In this document: positions 17,335 to 26,052 of the stretch, in pieces | Numbering within the stretch: position 1 is the first letter of the stretch | Layout of the letters: every line of letters begins with the position of its first letter | DNA from: an uncultured Pelagibacteraceae bacterium | Lineage (GTDB): Bacteria; Pseudomonadota; Alphaproteobacteria; Pelagibacterales; Pelagibacteraceae | Assembly (NCBI GenBank): GCA_902576375.1 | Contig: CACGUZ010000001.1 | Coordinates: 473,791 to 537,790 of the forward strand | Direction: 5' to 3' | Length of the DNA stretch: 64,000 bases | Translations under genes and position numbers: made by a program | The notes under the pieces: model-generated | Database searches by the model: none | Told to the model about the DNA's origin: nothing | What the model saw: only the letters and a program-made list of their open reading frames with translations

Positions 17335-18328
17335 AAAAAAAATAAACAGAAAAATATCAGTTGCCCCAATGATGGATTGTACTGATAGGCATGATCGTTT
17401 CTTTTTAAGATTGATGAGCAAAAATGTAATGCTCTATACTGAGATGGTTGCAACAAAATCTGCAATTCATGGCGATAGAAAAAAAATTTTATCTTTTAGC
17501 CCTGAAGAAAAACCATTAGCTCTACAAGTAGGTGGATCTAATAAAGAAGAGTTAGCAGAAGTAGCTAAAATTGCAGAAGATATGGGTTATGATGAAGTTA
17601 ATATTAATCTTGGTTGTCCTAGCAAAAAAGTTCAAAAAAATAAATTTGGTGCATGTTTAATTAAAGAACCTGATTTGGTTGCTGAATGTATTAATTCAAT
17701 GGTTAATGCATGTAAAATTCCTGTTACAGCTAAGACAAGAATTGGTTTCGATGATACAGAAGAATTTGATTATTTAAATAATTTTATTCACAAAATGAGA
17801 GATGCTGGTTCAAAAACATTTATATTGCATGCAAGGAAAGCAATCTTGACAGGTTTATCTCCCAAACAAAATTTAAACATTCCAAAATTAAACTATAAAA
17901 TGGTTTATGATATTAAAAAAGAAAATCCTAATTTAGAAATAATTATAAATGGTGGAATCACAAAAGTTGAGGAAATAAATAATCATTTAAAGCTTTGTAA
18001 TGGAGTAATGATAGGAAGATCAATATATCAAAATCCCTATTCTTTAATTGAAATTGAAAAAGAAATATTTAAGACAAAGATAAGTCCTACAAGGGAACAA
18101 GTTGTAGAAAGACTTTTAGAGTATGCTGATAGAGAAGTAAAATTAGGAACAAAAATTAATCATATCATGAGACATACAGTAGGTTTATATCACGGACAAG
18201 TTGGTTCAAAAGAATGGAAAAGATATTTAAGTGACAACATGATGGCAAGAGACTCCGATTTTCAAAAAGCAAAACATATTATGACTATTGTTCAGAATAA
18301 TGAAAAGGCAATTCAGGCCAACTCATAA
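17324..18328 (+). CDS. dusA: tRNA-dihydrouridine synthase A
   Basis: A 334-residue flavin enzyme that reduces U20/U20a in tRNA D-loops. It shows SVAPMMDCTDRHDRFFLRLM, the catalytic Cys in NLGCPSKKVQ, and HARKAILTGLSPKQN, the DusA-specific segment. The track start is TTG inside the end of dctM. The start is uncertain because the first family-like residues begin about ten codons in (ISVAPMMD) and no ATG precedes them. The gene may be translated by coupling from dctM. Confidence 0.92.
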   Translation: MDSKKKINRKISVAPMMDCTDRHDRFFLRLMSKNVMLYTEMVATKSAIHGDRKKILSFSPEEKPLALQVGGSNKEELAEVAKIAEDMGYDEVNINLGCPSKKVQKNKFGACLIKEPDLVAECINSMVNACKIPVTAKTRIGFDDTEEFDYLNNFIHKMRDAGSKTFILHARKAILTGLSPKQNLNIPKLNYKMVYDIKKENPNLEIIINGGITKVEEINNHLKLCNGVMIGRSIYQNPYSLIEIEKEIFKTKISPTREQVVERLLEYADREVKLGTKINHIMRHTVGLYHGQVGSKEWKRYLSDNMMARDSDFQKAKHIMTIVQNNEKAIQANS

Positions 18329-19164
18329 TGGAAACTTTAGACATAAATGAAATTATAAATCTTTTATTTGTTTTATCTTTAGCAGCTTCAATTGCTGGTT
18401 TTATGGCAGGTTTATTAGGAGTTGGTGGTGGTATTATAATAGTACCTGCTCTTTATTATGCTTTTACTGTTTTAGATTTTGATATTGCAACAAGAATGCA
18501 TCTTTCGGTTGGAACATCACTAGCAATTATAATTCCAACTTCAATCATATCAACAAAAACTCATATGGAGTATGATGCAGTTGATTTTAAGTTGATAAAA
18601 TCTTTTGGTATATTCATTCTATTTGGTGTTATTGGAGGAACATTTTTAGCAGTAAAATTAAAAACACCAGCTTTCGTTTTATTCTTTTCCATTATGGCTT
18701 TTATAGTTGGTTTATTCTTTATCTTTTTTAGAGAACAACTTTTAAAAAATCCTAAAATGATTTCTGATTCAGCTAAAAATATTTCAGGAGTTGTTATAGG
18801 TTTCATATCTGTATTACTGGGGATTGGTGGTGGTTCATTAATGGTTCCTTTTATGAGAACTTTTGGATACGATATTAGGAGATCAATAGGAACCGCAGCA
18901 GGAGTTGGTTTTCTAATTGCTGTATTTGGTACAATTACAATGATTACTGGAGGTAAAATTGTAGATAATATTAATACACCCTATAGTTTTGGATATGTGA
19001 ATTTACTTGGATTTCTAGTTTTCGTGCCAGTAACAATGATAATGGCTAGAGTAGGGGCAAAAGCAGTTTATAAAATAGATAAAAATATATTGAGCAAGAT
19101 CTTTGGGATATTCTTAATTATTGTATCGATTAGATCTTTTTTTGAATACTTATCAATCAATTAA
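18328..19164 (+). CDS. TauE/SafE-family membrane protein (sulfite/anion exporter)
   Basis: A 278-residue, multi-spanning membrane protein. Two internally related glycine-rich motifs, GFMAGLLGVGGGIIIVPAL near the N-terminus and VLLGIGGGSLMVPFM in the middle, are the duplicated hallmark of TauE/SafE proteins. The family exports sulfite, sulfoacetate or related anions. The ATG shares one base with the dusA stop. The substrate is not known here. Confidence 0.87.
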   Translation: METLDINEIINLLFVLSLAASIAGFMAGLLGVGGGIIIVPALYYAFTVLDFDIATRMHLSVGTSLAIIIPTSIISTKTHMEYDAVDFKLIKSFGIFILFGVIGGTFLAVKLKTPAFVLFFSIMAFIVGLFFIFFREQLLKNPKMISDSAKNISGVVIGFISVLLGIGGGSLMVPFMRTFGYDIRRSIGTAAGVGFLIAVFGTITMITGGKIVDNINTPYSFGYVNLLGFLVFVPVTMIMARVGAKAVYKIDKNILSKIFGIFLIIVSIRSFFEYLSIN

Positions 19165-19367
19165 TATTTACCAGTTCCCCATTTAACTTTGTTCCAAATT
19201 CTCTCATGAAAATAGTAAAAAAAAAGTGGAATTATTGATCCAACACCGAGTATACCCGCACCTGTGAATGTTCCAGTGTATATGTATCCAAAAATTACCC
19301 AATAAACAAAAATGATAAATCTCCAAGAAAAAGTTTTAGCTATTGATCTAATTTTTTTATCTGCCAT
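19161..19367 (-). CDS. DUF2061 small membrane protein
   Basis: A 68-residue protein with KIRSIAKTFSWRFIIFVYWVI and the C-terminal motif YYFHERIWNKVKWG, both characteristic of DUF2061. Two hydrophobic segments suggest an inner-membrane location. Function is unknown. The ATG lies immediately after the T-tract of a leftward terminator. The gene overlaps the convergent TauE gene by 4 nt. Confidence 0.8.
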   Translation of the reverse strand: MADKKIRSIAKTFSWRFIIFVYWVIFGYIYTGTFTGAGILGVGSIIPLFFYYFHERIWNKVKWGTGKY

Positions 19368-19406
19368 AAAAAAAAAGAGGTGACTTCAGTCTCCCTCCAT
19401 CACCTC
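19368..19406 (-). terminator. rho-independent terminator after the phosphohexomutase gene
   Basis: Read leftward, GAGGTGA pairs with TCACCTC across a 16-nt loop and is followed by nine T residues. It lies about 65 nt beyond the stop of the phosphohexomutase gene. The DUF2061 start codon follows the T-tract with no spacer, as at dctQ. Confidence 0.75.
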
Positions 19407-19470
19407 ACAGACTTAGAATAAGTGATTCTTTACAGTTTTATGAACACTTTTTAGTTGAATCTTTCGCTTA

Positions 19471-20925
19471 TTAAATTTTTTGATCGTACTCACCAATCTT
19501 GCCAGTTTTCATTAATGTTTTATCAATGAATTTAAAAATATTTAATTTTCTTTCATCAGAAGTAGGGCTTTCAGTTACTACAACTAATGAGGGTTTATTA
19601 GAGGATGCTCTAATTAAACCCCAAGAACCATCTTCAAAAGAAAATCTAACTCCATTTACAGTTATAATCTCTTTTATTTCTTGATTGTCTATTTTAATTT
19701 TTTGGTCTTTTATTTTTTTAAATTCCCTTACCATTTCGTCAACTACATTGTATTTTTCCTCATCTTTACAAAAAGGCGCCATTGTTGGTGATTGGTAAGT
19801 GGTTGGAAGTTCTTTAATTATTTCACTCATTTTTTTATCTTGATTATTTAATAAGTGACAAACTTGAATTGCTGAATTAATTCCGTCGTCGTAACCGTAA
19901 CCTAATGGTTGATTGAAAAAAAAGTGTCCACTTTTTTCAAATCCAGCTAAAGCTTTTTCACTATGCACTTTTCTTTTGATGTGAGAATGACCTGTCTTCC
20001 AATATAAAGTTTCACATTGATTTTTATTTAAAATTTCGTCAGTTGAATAAAGACCGGTAGATTTTACATCAACAATAAACTTTGAACTTTTATGTAAATT
20101 CGATAAATTTCTAGCGATTAATAAGCCTATTTTATCAGAAAAAATTTCGTTTCCTTCATTATCAATTACACCAACACGATCACCATCTCCATCAAAACCA
20201 AAACCTATATCAGCATTGTTTTCTTTTACTGATCTAACAATTGCATGAAGCATTTCTAAATCTTCAGGGTTTGGATTATATTTTGGGAAATTCCAATCTA
20301 AATTACAGTCTAATTCTACTACCTCACACCCAATTCCTCTTAGTATATCAGGGGCAAAAATCCCTGCTGTACCATTACCACAAGCAACAACTGCTTTTAT
20401 TTTCTTTTTTAATTTATTTTTACTTATTAAATCCTCTTTATAAACTTTATCAAAATCTTTAATTTGTTTTTCATTACCGTTACCTTTAGTAAAATTTTGA
20501 TTTAAGGTAATTTCTTTTAATTCTTTCATTTCCTCAGGTGCATGCGTTAATCCTTTTTTGATTCCCATTTTTACTCCCGTCCAACCGTTTTCATTATGAC
20601 TAGCTGTTACCATAGCAACTGCATCGGCATCTAAATTAAATTGTGCGAAGTAAACCATTGGTGATAGAGATAAACCAACATCTTCAATAAAACATCCAGT
20701 TGATAGCAAACCCTTTTTTAAAGCTGACTTTATTTTTTCGCTATATGATCTGTAATCATGTCCAACTATTACTCTTGGGTTTTCTTTTTTAGTATGCTCT
20801 TTAATTTGGGTACCTAGACCTTTTCCAAGATTCGTGATTCCCTGCTCATTAATGTCTTTTTCGTAAATCCATCTAGCGTCATATTCTCTAAAGCCAAAGG
20901 GGTCTATTTTTATTGATTGAGACAT
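19471..20925 (-). CDS. phosphomannomutase/phosphoglucomutase
   Basis: A 484-residue alpha-D-phosphohexomutase of the AlgC/ManB type. The phosphoserine loop is TASHNENGWTGVKMG (Ser about residue 107), the metal-binding loop is GFGFDGDGDRVGVID, the sugar-binding loop is GFEKSGHFFF and the phosphate-binding end is VRASSNKPSLVVV-like (LIRASSNKPSLVVVTE). It interconverts hexose 1- and 6-phosphates for nucleotide-sugar synthesis. It is a single leftward gene with a terminator downstream and the nrdA regulatory region upstream. Confidence 0.92.
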   Translation of the reverse strand: MSQSIKIDPFGFREYDARWIYEKDINEQGITNLGKGLGTQIKEHTKKENPRVIVGHDYRSYSEKIKSALKKGLLSTGCFIEDVGLSLSPMVYFAQFNLDADAVAMVTASHNENGWTGVKMGIKKGLTHAPEEMKELKEITLNQNFTKGNGNEKQIKDFDKVYKEDLISKNKLKKKIKAVVACGNGTAGIFAPDILRGIGCEVVELDCNLDWNFPKYNPNPEDLEMLHAIVRSVKENNADIGFGFDGDGDRVGVIDNEGNEIFSDKIGLLIARNLSNLHKSSKFIVDVKSTGLYSTDEILNKNQCETLYWKTGHSHIKRKVHSEKALAGFEKSGHFFFNQPLGYGYDDGINSAIQVCHLLNNQDKKMSEIIKELPTTYQSPTMAPFCKDEEKYNVVDEMVREFKKIKDQKIKIDNQEIKEIITVNGVRFSFEDGSWGLIRASSNKPSLVVVTESPTSDERKLNIFKFIDKTLMKTGKIGEYDQKI

Positions 20926-21002
20926 GCTGTTAATTACTTACATTTTTTTCATTTTTATAGTTGAATTTTTTTTTCACTGTTCTATAAATGTTCTGTTGAT
21001 TT

Positions 21003-21049
21003 ACATAATATTTAGTATATTAACACCAAGCGCACACAACATATAGTTG
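21003..21049 (+). promoter_or_regulatory. tandem NrdR boxes upstream of nrdAB
   Basis: Two 16-bp near-palindromes, ACATAATATTTAGTAT (21003-21018) and ACACAACATATAGTTG (21034-21049), match the NrdR consensus acaCwAtATaTwGtgt. Their starts are 31 bp apart, three helical turns, which is the standard NrdR spacing. They lie 35-80 nt before nrdA. NrdR represses ribonucleotide reductase genes when dATP is high. Confidence 0.8.
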
Positions 21050-21083
21050 TTTTCGCTATATTAACAAGATATATTAACAAAAA

Positions 21084-23024
21084 ATGAATAAAATACTATC
21101 GCAGGCATTAAAGAAAGCTGTCTCTGAATATAGCCCTAAGGTCAATGAAGTCCAAAAAAGCAATAGACCAGATTTATTCTCTTTAAATAACGAAACCGAG
21201 TTATTTCAAAATGATAAGGGCATAATAATTAAAATTGACCGATCAAAAGATGTAAACTTAACTGATTTTGGTAAGGCAACTTTAAAAGACAGATACCTTG
21301 GTCACAATGAATCTTTTCAAGATTTATTTGCGAGAGTAGCTAGTACATATGCAGATGACAATTTGCATGCGCAAAGAATTTATAATTATATAAGTAACCT
21401 CTGGTTCATGCCAGCTACACCTGTTTTGTCTAATGGTGGAACTAAAAGAGGATTACCAATTTCATGTTTTTTAAATGAAGCATCAGATAGCTTAGGTGGT
21501 ATTCTAGATCTTTGGAGTGAAAATGTTTGGTTAGCTGCAAAAGGTGGAGGTATTGGAAGTTATTGGGGAAATTTAAGATCAATAGGTGAGAAGATTGGTA
21601 AAGTAGGAAAAACTTCTGGGATTATTCCGTTTATAAAAGTGATGGACTCATTAACTATGGCAATCAGCCAGGGTTCATTAAGAAGAGGATCTGCAGCATG
21701 TTATCTTCCAATTGACCATCCTGAAATAGAAGAGTTTATGGAAATGAGAAGACCAACTGGTGGTGATCCGAACAGAAAAGCATTAAATTTACACCACGGT
21801 GTTTTAGTTTCAGATGCATTTATGCGAGCTGTAGAAAATGATGAGCAATGGGCATTAAAGAGTCCTGCTGACGGAACTATTCAACAAACTATATCTGCAA
21901 GAAATTTATGGATTAGATTATTAACAGCGAGAATTGAAACAGGTGAACCTTACATTATTTACATCGATACTGTTAATAGACAAATACCGCAACATCATAA
22001 GCTTGCAAACCTTACAGTGAAAACTTCAAACCTTTGCAGTGAAATAACTTTACCTACTGGTATCGATAAAGATGGAAGAGATAGAACAGCTGTTTGTTGT
22101 TTGTCTTCATTAAATTTAGAAAAGTATGATGAGTGGAAAGATGATCCAGATATGATTGGAGATGTAATGAGATTTTTAGATAATGTTTTATCTGATTTTA
22201 TTAACAAAGCTCCTGAGCAATTTAAAGATGCTAAATACTCTGCTGAGAGAGAAAGAAGTGTTGGGTTAGGAGTGATGGGTTTCCATTCTTTCTTGCAGAA
22301 AAAAAGAATTCCACTTGAGTCTGTTATGGCAAAGTCATGGAATAAAAAGATTTTTAAAAATATTCATGAAAAGGTAAACCAAGCCTCAAAAGATTTAGCT
22401 GAAGAAAGAGGTGCATGTCCAGATGCTGCAGAATATGGTTTTAAAGAAAGGTTTTCAAACAAAACTGCAATTGCACCAACTGCATCTATTTCAATAATCT
22501 GCGGAGGTGCATCACCAGGAGTAGAACCTATTGCAGCTAACAGTTATACTCACAAAACTTTGTCAGGATCTTTCAATGTAAGAAATAGATATCTTGAGGA
22601 GATTTTGGAAAGTCACGGTAAGAATGATGATGAAACATGGTCAACAATAACTACTAATCAAGGTTCAGTTTCGCATCTAGATTTTTTAACTGATTTAGAA
22701 AAAGATGTTTTTAAAACTGCTTTTGAATTAAATCAAAAATGGATTATTGAGTTGAGTGGTGATAGGACACCATTTATTTCTCAAGCACAATCAGTCAATT
22801 TGTTTTTACCAGCAGACGTTCACAAAAAAGAATTACATAGAATTCATTTTGATGCATGGAAAAAAGGTTTGAAAAGCCTTTATTACTGTAGGTCAAAATC
22901 AATTCAAAGAGCTGAAAATATCAATAATGCTCAATCAACTGATATTACAGCTAATGTATATAAATCTAAAAATCAACAAACTAACGAAGAACCAGAATAC
23001 GAGGAGTGTTTATCATGTCAGTAG
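21084..23024 (+). CDS. nrdA: ribonucleoside-diphosphate reductase alpha subunit, no N-terminal ATP-cone
   Basis: A 646-residue class I catalytic subunit. Visible elements are PISCFLNEASDSLGGIL (redox Cys), the NxCxE active-site motif NLCSEITLP, GLKSLYYCR (radical-transfer Tyr pair) and the C-terminal thiol pair EECLSCQ. The first 90 residues do not look like an ATP-cone, and the protein is about 115 residues shorter than E. coli NrdA. It is the first gene of nrdAB behind NrdR boxes. nrdB starts inside its last codons. Confidence 0.93.
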   Translation: MNKILSQALKKAVSEYSPKVNEVQKSNRPDLFSLNNETELFQNDKGIIIKIDRSKDVNLTDFGKATLKDRYLGHNESFQDLFARVASTYADDNLHAQRIYNYISNLWFMPATPVLSNGGTKRGLPISCFLNEASDSLGGILDLWSENVWLAAKGGGIGSYWGNLRSIGEKIGKVGKTSGIIPFIKVMDSLTMAISQGSLRRGSAACYLPIDHPEIEEFMEMRRPTGGDPNRKALNLHHGVLVSDAFMRAVENDEQWALKSPADGTIQQTISARNLWIRLLTARIETGEPYIIYIDTVNRQIPQHHKLANLTVKTSNLCSEITLPTGIDKDGRDRTAVCCLSSLNLEKYDEWKDDPDMIGDVMRFLDNVLSDFINKAPEQFKDAKYSAERERSVGLGVMGFHSFLQKKRIPLESVMAKSWNKKIFKNIHEKVNQASKDLAEERGACPDAAEYGFKERFSNKTAIAPTASISIICGGASPGVEPIAANSYTHKTLSGSFNVRNRYLEEILESHGKNDDETWSTITTNQGSVSHLDFLTDLEKDVFKTAFELNQKWIIELSGDRTPFISQAQSVNLFLPADVHKKELHRIHFDAWKKGLKSLYYCRSKSIQRAENINNAQSTDITANVYKSKNQQTNEEPEYEECLSCQ

Positions 23025-24031
23025 CAGAGAAAATCAAAGTAGAAAAAAAAGAAATTATCCAACCTAAAAAGATGGGTCTTTTAGTAGAAAATCCAGTTTA
23101 CAAACCATTTAGATACCCTTGGTGTTATGACGCTTGGTTAACGCAACAAAGGATCCATTGGTTACCTGAGGAGGTACCACTTGGTGATGATGTTAGAGAT
23201 TGGCAGAAAAATTTATCACAACCTGAAAAAAATCTTTTAACTCAAATTTTTAGATTTTTTACTCAAGCTGATGTTGAAGTTAATAACTGTTATTTAAGAC
23301 ATTACACAACTGTTTTTAAACCAACTGAAGTTTTAATGATGATGACAGCTTTTGCTGCAATGGAAACAGTTCATGTCGCTGCTTATTCTCATTTATTAGA
23401 TACTATTGGGATGCCAGAGTCAGAATATTCTGCATTTATGAAGTATAAGGAAATGAAAGACAAATATGATTACATGCAAGGATTTAATGTTAATTCAAAA
23501 GAAGACATTGCTAAAACTGTTGCAGTCTTTAGTGCTTTCACTGAAGGCCTACAGTTATTTGCAAGTTTTGCGATCCTTTTAAATTTCCCAAGACACAATA
23601 AGATGAAAGGAATGGGCCAAATAGTTACTTGGTCTGTAAGAGATGAAACTCTTCACTGCAATTCTATGATTAGAATTTTTAAAGAATTCATCAAAGAGAA
23701 TCCAGAAATCTGGACACCTAAATTAAAAAAAGAATTATATGAAGCTTGCAGAACTATTATTGAACATGAGGATGCCTTTATAGATTTAGCTTTTGAAATG
23801 GGTCCAATGGAAGGATTAACTGCAAAAGAGGTAAAAGACTATATTAGATTTATTGGTAATAGAAGACTAGTTCAACTAGGCTTGGAACCAATTTATGATG
23901 TACAAAAAAATCCACTTGGATGGTTAGATACAATGTTAAACGCAGTTGAGCACATGAACTTCTTTGAGGGTCGTGCAACTGAGTATTCTAAAGCATCTAC
24001 ACAAGGAACTTGGGTCGAAGCTTTTAGTTAA
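23015..24031 (+). CDS. nrdB: ribonucleoside-diphosphate reductase beta subunit
   Basis: I start this at ATG 23015 (MSVAEKIK), behind GAGGAG, giving 338 residues. It carries the di-metal and radical site of class I reductases: QADVEVNN (Asp), AAMETVHVAAYSHLL (Glu, His and the likely radical Tyr), FTEGLQLF (Glu) and WSVRDETLHCNSM (Glu, His). It overlaps nrdA by 10 nt and supplies the radical for ribonucleotide reduction. It ends against the convergent citrate synthase-family gene with no gap. Confidence 0.93.
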   Translation: MSVAEKIKVEKKEIIQPKKMGLLVENPVYKPFRYPWCYDAWLTQQRIHWLPEEVPLGDDVRDWQKNLSQPEKNLLTQIFRFFTQADVEVNNCYLRHYTTVFKPTEVLMMMTAFAAMETVHVAAYSHLLDTIGMPESEYSAFMKYKEMKDKYDYMQGFNVNSKEDIAKTVAVFSAFTEGLQLFASFAILLNFPRHNKMKGMGQIVTWSVRDETLHCNSMIRIFKEFIKENPEIWTPKLKKELYEACRTIIEHEDAFIDLAFEMGPMEGLTAKEVKDYIRFIGNRRLVQLGLEPIYDVQKNPLGWLDTMLNAVEHMNFFEGRATEYSKASTQGTWVEAFS

Positions 24032-25156
24032 TTATCTTTGATTTAATTGTAAAACTTTTCTGTGCTTGTTACCTTTGTAACTTGCAAGAGGTCTGATTAG
24101 TTTATTTGCAGCATGTTGCTCCATTATATGTGCTGACCAACCAGTTATTCTTGAAATGACAAATATTGGTGTAAAGAAATCTGTATCAAAACCCATTAAG
24201 TGATAAGTCGGTCCAGTAGGATAATCCACATTTGGATGGATGTTTTTTCTCTCAATCATTACTTTTTCAACAATGTCATAAATTTTTTCAAATTTTTTAT
24301 CTTTTTTAATTTTTGCTACCTTAGCAAAATATTTTCTCATAGTAGGAACTCTTGAGTCTCCACTTTTGTAAACTCTATGACCAAAACCCATAACAACCTC
24401 TTTGTTATCTAAGGCATCATTTATCCATTTAAGAGCGTTTTTAGGATCCTTAATTTTGTTCATCATATGCATTACTTCCTCATTAGCTCCGCCATGTAAT
24501 GGACCTTTTAAACTTGCTATTGCCCCAGTAATTGCACCGTGAATATCAGACAAGCTACTGGTAATAGTTCTTGCAGTAAAAGTTGAAACATTAAAGCTAT
24601 GCTCTGCATATAATATTAAAGACACATCAAAAGCTTTTACTATTTCTTTTTGAGGCACTTTTCCAAAACACATGTAAAAGAAGTTTTCTGCTATATTTAA
24701 ATTTTTTTTAGGTTTGATAATTTTTTTACCTTTTCTAATTCTGTAGAAAGCAGCTAATGCAGTAGGAGTTTTTGCAAGAATTCTAATTGCTTTTCTCATA
24801 TTTGCTTCAGGAGATGAGTCAGTTGTTTCTTTATCTTCTAAACCCATAATACTTACGGCTGTTCTAGCCACATCCATAGGATGAGATTTTTTAGGCATTT
24901 TTTTTATAACCGAGTATAAATCTTTAGATAATTCTCTATTATTTTTCTCCTCCTTTTCAAATTTTCTAAGCTGAATAGTATTCGGTAAATCTTTATTTAA
25001 AATAAGATAAGCCACTTCCTCAAATCTACAATATTCACAAAGATCTTGAGCAGCATAACCTCTATAAGTTAGAGAGTTAATTTCAGGCATTACTTTTGAG
25101 ACTTCTGTTTCGTCTACAACAATTCCTAATAAGCCTTTTTTAATATCATCACTCAT
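24032..25156 (-). CDS. prpC: 2-methylcitrate synthase (citrate synthase family)
   Basis: A 374-residue citrate synthase fold protein. Active-site segments are AEHSFNVSTFTAR (His), GPLHGGANEEVMHM (His) and MGFGHRVYKSGDSR (His), and PTGPTYHLMGFDTDFFTPIF (Asp). The short length and prpB-prpD partners identify it as the methylcitrate enzyme, which joins propionyl-CoA to oxaloacetate. It is the last gene of a leftward prpD-prpB-prpC operon and overlaps prpB by 1 nt. A dual citrate/methylcitrate role is possible. Confidence 0.9.
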   Translation of the reverse strand: MSDDIKKGLLGIVVDETEVSKVMPEINSLTYRGYAAQDLCEYCRFEEVAYLILNKDLPNTIQLRKFEKEEKNNRELSKDLYSVIKKMPKKSHPMDVARTAVSIMGLEDKETTDSSPEANMRKAIRILAKTPTALAAFYRIRKGKKIIKPKKNLNIAENFFYMCFGKVPQKEIVKAFDVSLILYAEHSFNVSTFTARTITSSLSDIHGAITGAIASLKGPLHGGANEEVMHMMNKIKDPKNALKWINDALDNKEVVMGFGHRVYKSGDSRVPTMRKYFAKVAKIKKDKKFEKIYDIVEKVMIERKNIHPNVDYPTGPTYHLMGFDTDFFTPIFVISRITGWSAHIMEQHAANKLIRPLASYKGNKHRKVLQLNQR

Positions 25157-26052
25157 TAATCGTGACCATCGGTGTTAAAGTTATAAATTTTTTCATCCAA
25201 ACTATTATATTTCTCGTATTCCACAAGATCATATAAACGTTTTCTAGTTTGCATTTTATCAATAATGTTGTTTTGGTGTCCATTTGCATAAATGTCCCTC
25301 AGTCCATCCTCAACGTTTTTCATTGCTAACCTTTGAGTTGTAACAGGATAAATAACGATGTTGTAACCCAGTTCTTCTAATTGTTTATAATTTAATAATT
25401 TAGTTTTTCCAAATTCAGTCATATTGGCTAACAAATAACACGATAATTCTTTTCTAACTTTTTCAAAATCCTTTTCATCATGAAGCGCCTCAGGAAAAAT
25501 AATTTCTGCTCCGGCATCGATATAGGCCTTACATCTCTCGATCATTTTATCAATTCCCTCTACACTTTTTGCATCGGACCTTGCAATAATCTTAAAATTT
25601 TCATCTTTTTTTGCAGAAACACATTCTTTAATTTTTTTCACCATTGCATCTGTGGATATCAATTCTTTATTATCTAGATGTCCACATCTTTTTCTTTCGA
25701 TTTGATCTTCTAAATGAACTCCAGTAATTCCAAACTCTTCAAAAGTTTCTATAGTTTCTTTACATGATTTAAATCCTGTATCTATATCTACAATTGTAGG
25801 AAGATTTGTAACTCTAGAAATTAAGTACGACCGCGTACTAACATCTTGCAGTGTGGTTAATCCAATATCAGGAAATCCAAGATCATTTGCCATAACACCT
25901 CCTGAAACATAAACAGCATCGTAACCAATCTCCTCAATTAATTTTGCTGTTAAAGGATTATAAGCACCAGGAACTCTTAATATTTTTTTAGATTTTAATT
26001 TATCCGTAAAATCTTTCCTTTTTTGTATTGGTTCTTTTTCGACAAAATGCAT
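25156..26052 (-). CDS. prpB: 2-methylisocitrate lyase
   Basis: A 298-residue PEP mutase/isocitrate lyase-superfamily enzyme. It shows YVSGGVMANDLGFPDIG, the metal-binding IVDIDTGF and GVHLEDQIERKRCGHLDNK with the catalytic KRCGH motif of lyases. It cleaves methylisocitrate to pyruvate and succinate. It overlaps prpC and prpD by one base each, implying one transcript and coupled translation. Confidence 0.92.
   Translation of the reverse strand: MHFVEKEPIQKRKDFTDKLKSKKILRVPGAYNPLTAKLIEEIGYDAVYVSGGVMANDLGFPDIGLTTLQDVSTRSYLISRVTNLPTIVDIDTGFKSCKETIETFEEFGITGVHLEDQIERKRCGHLDNKELISTDAMVKKIKECVSAKKDENFKIIARSDAKSVEGIDKMIERCKAYIDAGAEIIFPEALHDEKDFEKVRKELSCYLLANMTEFGKTKLLNYKQLEELGYNIVIYPVTTQRLAMKNVEDGLRDIYANGHQNNIIDKMQTRKRLYDLVEYEKYNSLDEKIYNFNTDGHD

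Noticed and set aside
19377-19406. GAGGTGATGGAGGGAGACTG segment considered as a riboswitch (leftward)
   Set aside because: It lacks glycine or SAM riboswitch core motifs and is fully explained as a terminator with a nine-T tail.
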